Positions 57,374-64,000 of a stretch of 64,000 nucleotides of DNA are shown one piece after another. Under the pieces are notes generated by a model. That model was not told the origin of the DNA. It searched no databases and worked only from the letters and a program-made list of their open reading frames with translations. The position numbers and the translations under genes are program-made. The stretch comes from Sphingomonas faeni (GTDB lineage Bacteria > Pseudomonadota > Alphaproteobacteria > Sphingomonadales > Sphingomonadaceae): positions 27,031 to 91,030 of the forward strand of contig NZ_JALPNF010000011.1 in NCBI RefSeq assembly GCF_023195535.1, in the 5' to 3' direction. Positions within the stretch are counted from its first letter, which is position 1; each line of letters starts with the position of its first letter.

Positions 57374-57922
57374 ATGAATATCAAACACATCGGTATGTTG
57401 CTCGCAGCGACGGTCGGCACAGCATCGTTTGCACAGACGCCGCCACCGCCACCGCCGCCCGAGGCGAAAACAGCTGCGATGCCCTATGTCGTGGCTGCCG
57501 GAATGAGCGATCTGTACGAGATCAACTCAAGTCAGGTCGCGCTGCAAAAGTCGCAGACGCCTGCGATCCGCAAGTTTGCGACCATGTTGATCAAGCACCA
57601 TCAAAAGACAACAGCCGCCACCATGAAGGCGGCGGCCAAGGCGGGTTTGACGCCAACGCCGCCCGTGCTCGATGCCGGCGCGACGGCATCGATCAATGAA
57701 TTGCAGACCGCATCTGCAGCGGATTTCGACCGCCTCTACATCGGTCAGCAGATTCCGGCGCATCAGGCCGCACTGGACCTTCACCAAAGCTATTCGAGCG
57801 GCGGGGATCAGGCGCCCCTGCGCATGTCGGCCAAGGCTGCGGTACCGATTGTGAAACAGCATCTCGATGCTGCAATGAAAATGCAGGCGGGTAAGCCGAT
57901 GAAGAACATGTCGGGTATGTAA
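57374..57922 (+). CDS. DUF4142 secreted protein
   Basis: The 182-residue protein has a signal peptide (IGMLLAATVGTASFAQ, cleaved near residue 21) and a Pro-rich linker. The DUF4142 helical bundle follows: MSDLYEINSSQVALQKSQ near residue 44, FATMLIKHHQKT near residue 68 and FDRLYIGQQIPAHQAAL near residue 118. The conserved His residues suit a ferritin-like fold. It is probably a periplasmic stress protein. AGGAGAG precedes the ATG; a strong terminator follows. Confidence 0.88.
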   Translation: MNIKHIGMLLAATVGTASFAQTPPPPPPPEAKTAAMPYVVAAGMSDLYEINSSQVALQKSQTPAIRKFATMLIKHHQKTTAATMKAAAKAGLTPTPPVLDAGATASINELQTASAADFDRLYIGQQIPAHQAALDLHQSYSSGGDQAPLRMSAKAAVPIVKQHLDAAMKMQAGKPMKNMSGM

Positions 57923-57927
57923 AACGG

Positions 57928-57954
57928 CGGAGCGCCGTTATCGGCGCTCCGTTT
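57928..57954 (+). terminator. Rho-independent terminator after the DUF4142 gene
   Basis: CGGAGCGCCG and CGGCGCTCCG form a perfect 10-bp stem around TTAT, followed by TTT. It lies five bases past the stop codon. Confidence 0.85.
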
Positions 57955-58005
57955 CCGGCGATGTCCCTACATATCGAAATTCGTATGTTTCTCTGGAGTG
58001 AGACA

Positions 58006-58365
58006 ATGTCAGCAGACCCCTTACCGCCCCCGGAAACCGACGATAATCCGGCGCTTCGCGGAAACGATGACGGTACCGTCGGGCATTACTCGGGCGAAGA
58101 GTATGACAGCTATAAGAAGGATCAGCCGCGCAACGTCGAGGTCGGCGTAAGTCGGGACAATCGGGAAGCGAATGTTAAGATGCCGAACAAGGCGCCGGGC
58201 GAAGACATTCCGCCTGACGCCGGCCGACGCGCCTATATCGATGAGAAGACCGGCGAAGTGCATGGTAGCGGTTCCGGGGCGGGCGGAGGAAACGCCACTG
58301 AGGACTATGATGCCGACACGCCTGGCGGAGGCGGCGGGGTCCGCCAGACTCAGCAGTCTAAGTAA
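58006..58365 (+). CDS. Hypothetical acidic, Gly-rich protein
   Basis: A 119-residue hydrophilic protein, MSADPLPPPETDDNPALRG, with GGAGTGAG upstream of the ATG. It is rich in Asp, Gly and Pro, ending in a GGGGG stretch, and is probably disordered. No signal peptide or membrane span. Similar low-complexity small proteins are common in sphingomonad stress regions. No function can be assigned. Confidence 0.6.
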   Translation: MSADPLPPPETDDNPALRGNDDGTVGHYSGEEYDSYKKDQPRNVEVGVSRDNREANVKMPNKAPGEDIPPDAGRRAYIDEKTGEVHGSGSGAGGGNATEDYDADTPGGGGGVRQTQQSK

Positions 58366-58477
58366 CTCGCCGTAGGTTCTTTTTAATGAGGTACGACAAA
58401 GGGCTTGGACAGCACATATGCAGGTGAGCAAGTTGTTTGATCGGAATTCGTTCAGTACTCAATGTCTAGGAAAGCTT

Positions 58478-58867
58478 ATGCTTAAACTAATGCTTCTCGC
58501 AGCGGTAGCTCTCACTAGTCCCGCTATCGCAGCGCGTCGCGATGCTCCTGACGTACAGTTGCAGAAAATGCTTGTCGGGCTCGTTGCGGGTAAACCCGTC
58601 AACTGCATCAGCCTGTCGGGCTCGAACTCATCTGAAATCATAGACGGCAAAGCCATCGTTTACCGGGTTGGGAGCCGGCTCTACGTCAACGAACCGCGAT
58701 CCGGGGCGCAGTCGCTGCATCGCGATGACATACTCGTCACGCGTACCATTGGGTCGCAGCTCTGCAGCATCGACACGGTTCGGCTGATTGATCGTAGCTC
58801 GCGATTTCCGCGCGGCTTTGTCTCACTCGGTCAGTTCGTGCCGTACAGCAAAATCAAAGCCCGCTAA
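58478..58867 (+). CDS. Hypothetical secreted protein
   Basis: A 129-residue protein with a signal peptide (LMLLAAVALTSPAIAA, residues 4-19). The mature domain contains two Cys (VNCISLSG near residue 44 and QLCSID near residue 104) that could form a disulfide. AGGAAAG precedes this ATG, which excludes a 20-codon upstream extension. No family recognised; periplasmic location is likely. Confidence 0.65.
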   Translation: MLKLMLLAAVALTSPAIAARRDAPDVQLQKMLVGLVAGKPVNCISLSGSNSSEIIDGKAIVYRVGSRLYVNEPRSGAQSLHRDDILVTRTIGSQLCSIDTVRLIDRSSRFPRGFVSLGQFVPYSKIKAR

Positions 58868-58876
58868 GACGGCAGC

Positions 58877-59758
58877 CTATTGGGGAAGAAGCCGAGGGAA
58901 CTCGGCGGGAACCTCTCGTGCAAGGAAGCCGATTGGTCCACTTGTAGTTGCGACGCGTCGTCCACTTTGTCCGTGCAGCCAGACACCCCAACCGGCTGCA
59001 ATGATCGGTGAAGCGCCGCGGGACAGCAAGCCCCCGATCGCACCGGCCAGGACATCTCCCGATCCGCCTGTCGCAAGTCCGGTGCCTCCACCACCATAAT
59101 GCAGTGTCGTTCCATCGGGTGCCGCGATGACAGTATCGCTGCCTTTGAGGACCACAACAGCCCCATACTGGACAGCGATATCGCGCGCGACTTTTTCTGG
59201 TGACTTCGCGATCGTGTCTTCTTCCAGGCCCGTCAGCATGGCCATCTCGCCGTGATGCGGTGTGAAAACCATGCGACCGTTGAACGCCGCAAGCGCTTCG
59301 CGCACATTCCGTGCGGATCCGATAGCCAAGGCGTCGACGACCAGGGTTACCTCGTCGCAGGGCTGCGTCAGGATGAGTCGCATGAGAGCCTCGGCAGCGG
59401 CGGTGGACCCTATACCTGGTCCAATGACCAGCGTATCGCACCCTTTCAACGACTTTTCGAGTAACGGGCCCGCGGCTCCCGCGATCTCTCCATCGGCGTC
59501 TTGCGGCAGCGCGAGAACACCCGCTTCTGGTACGACCAGGCCGAGTCCGATCGCTGCCGATGCGATCGTCGCCATCTGAAGCTTGCCCGCGCCAACTCGA
59601 AGTGCCGCTTCTCCCGTGAGCCGAAGCGCGCCGGGTACCATAGCCGAACCGCCGATCGCCAACACACGACCCCGGCTGTTCTTAGTCGTTCCACTGCCAT
59701 GAACGGGAGGCGGGTTGGCAGCGATCCAGTTGCTATCGAGGGGAATGGTATCGGTCAT
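58877..59758 (-). CDS. nnrD: NAD(P)H-hydrate dehydratase (YjeF C-terminal domain)
   Basis: A 293-residue repair enzyme that uses ATP or ADP to convert damaged NADHX/NADPHX back to NADH/NADPH. It has RGRVLAIGGSAMVPGAL near residue 32, LVIGPGIGS near residue 112, VFTPHHGEMAML near residue 164 and the GTGLATGGSGDVLAG phosphate loop near residue 228. The epimerase (YjeF N) half is absent, so it is a stand-alone dehydratase. The ATG overlaps the upstream phosphatase gene's stop (ATGA). Confidence 0.92.
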   Translation of the reverse strand: MTDTIPLDSNWIAANPPPVHGSGTTKNSRGRVLAIGGSAMVPGALRLTGEAALRVGAGKLQMATIASAAIGLGLVVPEAGVLALPQDADGEIAGAAGPLLEKSLKGCDTLVIGPGIGSTAAAEALMRLILTQPCDEVTLVVDALAIGSARNVREALAAFNGRMVFTPHHGEMAMLTGLEEDTIAKSPEKVARDIAVQYGAVVVLKGSDTVIAAPDGTTLHYGGGGTGLATGGSGDVLAGAIGGLLSRGASPIIAAGWGVWLHGQSGRRVATTSGPIGFLAREVPAEFPRLLPQ

Positions 59759-60519
59759 CCTCGTACTCCCGTGGTACGGTCCGGCTCGGCGGTGACGGGA
59801 GCGGACCCTTCGTGGTCGACTACATCGTTGTAGCGAACGAGCTTGAGTGCTCCACTCTGCGTTCCTTCGGGATCGAACCGATACTCGGTGACCGAGCAGT
59901 TCGCGACATCGCCTTGGTGATCGATTGCCAGGATCTCCTCCTCGGTCAGGTTCTCGATGACATAGCGCAGGCACAGGACGACGACCTGATGCGCGACGAT
60001 CATCACGCGGCGTCCGGCATAGTGCAATGCGATCGTGTCCATCAGCGACCGCAGGCGGAAGATAACGTCGCACCAGCTCTCCCCGCCTGGCGGCCGATGA
60101 TAGAATTTGCCGAGAATGCGCCTGAACTCAGCTTGGTCCGGGTATACCGAGGCGACACCACTGGTGGTCAGCCCGTCCAGGATGCCGAACTCCTTTTCGC
60201 GGAGGCGTTCGTCGATACCGACCGGATCGTCGCCGGTCGCGCCGCCCTGCGCTCGAAAAAGGTCGAGGGTCTGGCGCGCACGGATATAGGGAGAGACCAA
60301 CAGAGCGTCGGGGCGGTCGTCCGGAACCGCGCTGGCGAACCATCTGCCGAGCGCACGGGCTTGGTCTTCGCCGAGCTGGGAAAGCGGAATATCGACGTCG
60401 CGATGCGACAGTTCGATCCGTTCAGCTCCAGCCGCATGGGCAGCGTCGCGCGCCACATTTCCCGCACTTTCGCCATGGCGGACAATCCAGAGACGAGACG
60501 GCCAACGTGCAGAAGTCAT
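59755..60519 (-). CDS. Histidine phosphatase superfamily (phosphoglycerate mutase-like) protein
   Basis: The 254-residue protein has the phospho-His motif RHGESAGN near residue 14, VSPYIRARQT near residue 76, and the second His in IVAHQVVVLCL near residue 173. The DEAD-like GGESWCDVIFRL also fits. Substrate is unknown (sugar phosphates, nucleotides or regulatory). It is co-transcribed with nnrD. Confidence 0.88.
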   Translation of the reverse strand: MTSARWPSRLWIVRHGESAGNVARDAAHAAGAERIELSHRDVDIPLSQLGEDQARALGRWFASAVPDDRPDALLVSPYIRARQTLDLFRAQGGATGDDPVGIDERLREKEFGILDGLTTSGVASVYPDQAEFRRILGKFYHRPPGGESWCDVIFRLRSLMDTIALHYAGRRVMIVAHQVVVLCLRYVIENLTEEEILAIDHQGDVANCSVTEYRFDPEGTQSGALKLVRYNDVVDHEGSAPVTAEPDRTTGVRG

Positions 60520-60634
60520 AGCTTTGTCCGTAGTGTTGCTTCGGCCGAATTAACGCCGATCGGCCGGCGATGGCTCCATGATTTCCCGATCATGCATCGC
60601 TACCGCCGCGATCGGCGAATGCTGCGTTGACGAG

Positions 60635-60661
60635 GGAACCTCAAGCAGCCTCTCACGTATT
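60635..60661 (+). promoter_or_regulatory. EcfG-like general-stress promoter candidate
   Basis: GGAACC, 15 bases, CGTATT. The -35 GGAAC and the spacing match the EcfG (general stress response) promoter of alphaproteobacteria, while the -10 differs at one base from CGTT. It lies about 40 bases ahead of the small gene that follows. Not proven. Confidence 0.35.
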
Positions 60662-60700
60662 TTAAGTAACCAATACGTCGCAGAAGGAGGCGAGGAGTCG

Positions 60701-60874
60701 ATGGCTGAGACAGCAAAAATCGCTTATCACCGCGAACGGGCGGAGCAAGAACGGAGGCGGGCCAATCAGGCAATCGATGGCCGCATTAAAAATGTTCATA
60801 TTGAACTCGCGCTAGCGCATGGAAGAGCGGCCGTGCTTGGCGGCCATCGTCTCAATGCAGTTCATGACCGGTAA
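60701..60874 (+). CDS. Small hypothetical basic protein
   Basis: A 57-residue protein (MAETAKIAYHRERAEQERRRAN) with a strong AAGGAGGCGAGGAG ribosome site. It is helical, basic in the first half, and has no recognised family. An EcfG-like promoter and the many stress genes nearby suggest a stress-induced small protein. Confidence 0.6.
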   Translation: MAETAKIAYHRERAEQERRRANQAIDGRIKNVHIELALAHGRAAVLGGHRLNAVHDR

Positions 60875-60924
60875 TACCTGTCAGCGCTTTTGCGAAAAGC
60901 ATCAGATAGAATGCTGGAACTACC

Positions 60925-61205
60925 GCTGACGGTTTGCTGATGGGATTGCGCTGCTGGCAAGGCTGAGAAGCACGCTTTCCTAATATGGCTACAATAGCAG
61001 AGATGGAGCGCTCTCGTACGTAAACGACTGCAGCACTGCATGTTGTGCGTCGCGCGGGCAAGGTCGTTGGTCGTGAAACCCTGATTACGCCAAACGATGC
61101 CCGACGGCGTGACTACTTTTGGCTTTAGGCATAATGGCGGGTAAGGTCGCACCGAAGATCGGCTATCGACTGCCACGCCATATCGACAACGTCCGACACC
61201 AGAGT
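60925..61205 (+). pseudogene. Decayed serine-recombinase (resolvase) remnant
   Basis: Over about 280 bases, spread over several frames, the translation recalls the resolvase at 47538-48122. Matches are AEMER followed by a stop, then TTAALHVVRRAGKVVGRETLITP, cited by its core RRAGKVVGRETLITP, then GIMAGKVAPKIGYRLPRH. Stops and frameshifts rule out a functional product. It marks a former insertion or a lost multimer-resolution gene. Confidence 0.65.
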
Positions 61206-61281
61206 AGCAAGCCATCGGCGCAGAAGTGGGAAGCGCGCACAGCGTAATGCCTCACGGACGTTTAAACCGCCAAGTGACGTG

Positions 61282-62313
61282 CTAGCGGTCAAGTTTTATG
61301 ACGTTGAAACCTGGAACCCCGATCAACATCGCCTCCGTATGCACACCTTTTACCGCCAGCATGCCGGCACGGTAGCCGGCCGACCAACGCTGTTCGACCG
61401 TAGGCGGCGAAAAGTCGAGCGCCTTACCTGCTACTTCCTCGTCCTGCTCATTGTAGGCCAGCCGAACCAGCGACAGCGTAATGCCCTCGCGCCCGGTATA
61501 GGCGGCCTTCCATCGAGCTATCGATCGGCGGGACTGAGCGGCGAAGATCAGATCCTGCATGCGGCTGGCGGCTTCGCCTAGGGTCGCCGGCTTGGGGCCG
61601 TGTAGTGGCAACAGGTCGACCGCGATGCATAACGTCGCCCGTGGCGGTGGGGCACTGAGAACGGGATCTAGCGGTAGGTTCGCAGACAGGCCTCCATCGA
61701 CGAGCCAGCGGCCGTCGATCCCGACAGGTGGAAACGCGACCGGTAGAGCCGCGCTTGCCCGAATGTGATCAGGCTTGATCCGGGTTGCGGTACTGTCGAA
61801 CACGACGTCGTCGCCCGTCTCAAGATCGACCGCAGTTGCGGTGTAACGGCAAGGACCGGCATTAAGGCGCTCGAAATCGATGAGGGCTTCCAGCGTGATC
61901 GTGAGCTGATTGGTTTCGAAGATCGATGGCTGATCGTCCGTCCAAGGGGTAAACGCCGATAATAGCGGGCCGAAAATACCGGGACGGCCCGCGGTTGCCG
62001 ACCATCCAACCGCAGTCGTCCGCCGACTGGTTTCAAATATACTGGCCCAGCGAAGCGTCAGTGCTCCCGGCGATAAAGCAGGTCGCCAGAACGCCCGCAG
62101 GGCTTCGATCCGACGATCGGGAGCGGAGCCCGCAATTAGCGCCGCATTGATAGCACCAATCGACGCGCCGATCACCCAATCCGGTTGGAGGTCGTGCTCG
62201 TGCAGCGCTTCGTACACGCCTGCTTCGAATGCTCCCAAGGCATTGCCGCCGCTCAGGACCAACACGACGTCAAAGTTGCGTACTGCACTAGCTTCTTCGC
62301 CGCGTACGGTCAC
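61282..62313 (-). CDS. Patatin-like phospholipase
   Basis: The 343-residue protein has the glycine-rich oxyanion loop LSGGNALGAFEAG near residue 20, the nucleophile elbow GASIG near residue 48 and the catalytic Asp in VDGGLSANLP near residue 214. It should hydrolyse acyl chains from lipids. It starts with GTG overlapping the SDR stop, in an apparent operon of SDR, patatin and HAD. No signal peptide is seen. Confidence 0.9.
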   Translation of the reverse strand: MTVRGEEASAVRNFDVVLVLSGGNALGAFEAGVYEALHEHDLQPDWVIGASIGAINAALIAGSAPDRRIEALRAFWRPALSPGALTLRWASIFETSRRTTAVGWSATAGRPGIFGPLLSAFTPWTDDQPSIFETNQLTITLEALIDFERLNAGPCRYTATAVDLETGDDVVFDSTATRIKPDHIRASAALPVAFPPVGIDGRWLVDGGLSANLPLDPVLSAPPPRATLCIAVDLLPLHGPKPATLGEAASRMQDLIFAAQSRRSIARWKAAYTGREGITLSLVRLAYNEQDEEVAGKALDFSPPTVEQRWSAGYRAGMLAVKGVHTEAMLIGVPGFNVIKLDR

Positions 62314-63323
62314 GCGCGATCGCGCTTTTTCCGGCTGACGGCGACGGCAATGCCCGCGCTGACTATGCCCAGCAACAAGAAACCTGGATGAAGCTTCTGA
62401 ACCTGCAAAACGGTGCTCGAAGCGCGGGCGTGGACATCCTGACTTCCGCGCAATGCATCAACGCGCGGCTCATAAAGGTTGTCGCGGCGGGTCGGGTTGC
62501 CGGGATCTTCCGGCTTTTGCTGTGCAACGGTGCCGACCAGTTCCATGATCTTGTCGCTCAACCGTGGCGCAGCATTCGACAGGAGCGCGGACAACAGGCC
62601 CCCGCCGCCTGCATACAGCGTGCGCCGGGGGGTCTCGCACGCGAACAGCACCGCGTCGGCGACGACCGACGGTGCGTAGAGCGGTGGTGGCAGGCGTGGT
62701 GGCTGGTCCATGAAGTTGCGCGCATGCTCGGGGAACGGCGTGTCGATCGCGCCCGGCTTGATCAGGGTGACCGAGATGCCGGCTCCCTCCTTTTCCAGCT
62801 CCATCCGCAGCGTATCGGTCAGCGCCTGCACTGCATGCTTGGTTGCGCAATACGGCCCTTGCTGGACGATCGCGCGGTCGCTCAGGATCGAGCCGACGTT
62901 AACGATGGCACCGCCGCGTCCGCGCAGATGGTGTGCCGCGACCAGGGATCCATGCAACACGCCGAAGTAATTGACGTCGAACACGCGGCGGTGATCGGCG
63001 ATCGGCACCTGTTCAAGCGTACCGTACGTGCCCGTGCCGGCATTATTGACCCAGCTGTCGAACCCGCCAAATGCCTCAATCGCGACGCCGGCGACACGCT
63101 CGACCGCCGCCATGTCGCTGACGTCCGCGACGGAGATCGCGATGCGTCCGCCGTCGGCCGACAGGCGATCGCGGAGCGCCTCTAGTGCTGCCTCGTTACG
63201 CGCGGTCGCGACGACGGCCGCGCCGCGCCGCACGGCGTCCTCGACGGTCGCAAGGCCGTTGCCGCTGGTGGCGCCGGTGACGACGATGACCTGATCGCGC
63301 AGGGATTTCAATGTGATGGCCAT
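62310..63323 (-). CDS. Short-chain dehydrogenase/reductase with C-terminal membrane helix
   Basis: A 337-residue SDR. The Rossmann motif is TGATSGNGLAT near residue 14, NNAGTGTYG near residue 87 and the active-site YCATK near residue 152 (Tyr-x3-Lys) with an upstream Ser. The C-terminus carries a hydrophobic helix (FLLLGIVSAGIAVAV) and a basic tail, so it is likely anchored at the membrane. Substrate unknown. It starts five bases after the HAD gene stop; the longer frame is an artefact. Confidence 0.9.
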   Translation of the reverse strand: MAITLKSLRDQVIVVTGATSGNGLATVEDAVRRGAAVVATARNEAALEALRDRLSADGGRIAISVADVSDMAAVERVAGVAIEAFGGFDSWVNNAGTGTYGTLEQVPIADHRRVFDVNYFGVLHGSLVAAHHLRGRGGAIVNVGSILSDRAIVQQGPYCATKHAVQALTDTLRMELEKEGAGISVTLIKPGAIDTPFPEHARNFMDQPPRLPPPLYAPSVVADAVLFACETPRRTLYAGGGGLLSALLSNAAPRLSDKIMELVGTVAQQKPEDPGNPTRRDNLYEPRVDALRGSQDVHARASSTVLQVQKLHPGFLLLGIVSAGIAVAVSRKKRDRA

Positions 63324-63328
63324 GTCGA

Positions 63329-63994
63329 TCAGCGTCCCAGTGGTGAGGTTGCGTAGTCGGCGAGCAAGGCCGCCACGTCGTCGTAGATCGCGATCGCGCC
63401 TGCCGACTGAAGTTGCTCGTCCTTGAACTTGCCCGATCGGACCGCGACCGCGGCGATCCCGCACTTGGCCGCAGCCTCGATGTCATAGGGCGTATCGCCG
63501 ATGACAATCACCTCGCCGGGATCGATTCCCGGCAGCTTCTTGAGCGCGGTCGCGAAGATGTCGGGTGCGGGCTTGGTCTTCTCGACGTCGTCGCTGCTCG
63601 TCGTCGCGGTGATCAGGGCGCGGGCGTCGAGCAGGTCTATGTAATGGTCGAGTTCTGCCTCGGAGGCGGAAGAGGCCAGTACGACCTGCTGCCCGAGACC
63701 ATGTGCGTGGGCCAGCAGGTCGTGCGCTTGCGCGAACGGCTTGGCGGTCTCCAGGTAGTTCGCCTTGAAGATCGCGCCGTGTGTGTCGCCGAGCTTTTCC
63801 TGCTGATCCTCGTCCGCGTCGGGCAGCAGCGTCGGCACGAGCATGTCGGTCCCCTTGCCGATCTGGTCGTGAACCACTTGGCGGTCGAACGACGCGCCGA
63901 CGGTGGCGAACGCCTCCTCCCAGGCGAGGACGTGCATGTCGTTGGTGTCGACCAGCGTACCGTCGATATCGAAGAGAATGGCTTTGATCTGCAT
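63329..63994 (-). CDS. HAD-superfamily hydrolase (phosphatase/phosphoglycolate-type)
   Basis: The 221-residue protein has the nucleophile motif DIDGTLVDTND near residue 9, LASSASEAELD near residue 106 (Ser motif), KTKPAPDIF near residue 140 (Lys motif) and VIGDTPYDIEAA near residue 162 (acidic motif). A helical cap lies between. It is similar to phosphoglycolate or sugar phosphatases. First gene of the apparent HAD-SDR-patatin operon on the minus strand. Confidence 0.9.
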   Translation of the reverse strand: MQIKAILFDIDGTLVDTNDMHVLAWEEAFATVGASFDRQVVHDQIGKGTDMLVPTLLPDADEDQQEKLGDTHGAIFKANYLETAKPFAQAHDLLAHAHGLGQQVVLASSASEAELDHYIDLLDARALITATTSSDDVEKTKPAPDIFATALKKLPGIDPGEVIVIGDTPYDIEAAAKCGIAAVAVRSGKFKDEQLQSAGAIAIYDDVAALLADYATSPLGR

Positions 63995-64000
63995 AATGTT

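Overview
The window reads as most of the backbone, plus accessory DNA, of a conjugative plasmid from an alphaproteobacterium, most likely a sphingomonad. Supporting evidence is the high GC content by eye, the alphaproteobacterial LexA box (GAAC-N7-GAAC) ahead of an imuA-imuB-dnaE2 cassette, a RepA-type replicon with iterons, a MOBP-type relaxase next to an IncP-like nic sequence, and a full VirB/VirD4 operon. No rRNA, tRNA or CRISPR array was seen.

Layout. 1-10.2 kb: an HNH protein, then the SOS mutasome imuA-imuB-dnaE2. A 780-bp block covering the dnaE2 tail, a small gene and a cupin-like gene occurs twice as diverged direct copies. These bracket an AT-rich gene for a large P-loop ATPase that looks imported. 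10.2-14 kb: stress and repair genes (SirB1-like, DUF3606, SRAP/YedK-like, deaminase, YciE-like). 14-19 kb: a defence/anti-defence cluster with a Fic toxin and its small antitoxin, a DUF3768 protein, an Abi_2/HEPN protein and ArdC. 19.4-34.2 kb: a nuclease-primase pair, then virB1-B11 with an EexN-like lipoprotein, virD4 and an LPD7-like protein. 34.5-39.8 kb: a hybrid histidine kinase and a PrrC/RloC-like ABC ATPase. 40.1-47.4 kb: relaxase, MobC, oriT, ParB, ParA, SSB, an HTH protein, and RepA flanked by iterons of the TTCGTGCTTTCGCGGAC type. 47.5-55.6 kb: a resolvase, a MucR regulator, two paralogous hybrid kinases with different sensor modules (one LOV) and a truncated metallo-hydrolase. 55.9-64 kb: stress and metabolic genes (Mn catalase, DUF4142, NnrD, phosphatase, patatin, SDR, HAD), with a decayed resolvase.

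How it fits together. Six copies of the palindrome TGTGCCACGTGGCACA are spread over about 30 kb of backbone. They share the CACGTG core and outer TGT/ACA of chromosomal parS. They lie mostly at operon borders, beside oriT, and twice inside reading frames, where both are read as DVPRGTP. The plasmid's own ParB is the obvious candidate to bind them, possibly as both a partition protein and a KorB-like global repressor. This is the most coherent under-described system in the window. The bracketed P-loop ATPase and the solo zinc-hook ABC ATPase are the best candidate defence genes of unclear mechanism. Functional names rest on motifs and recalled family resemblance; no database search was made.
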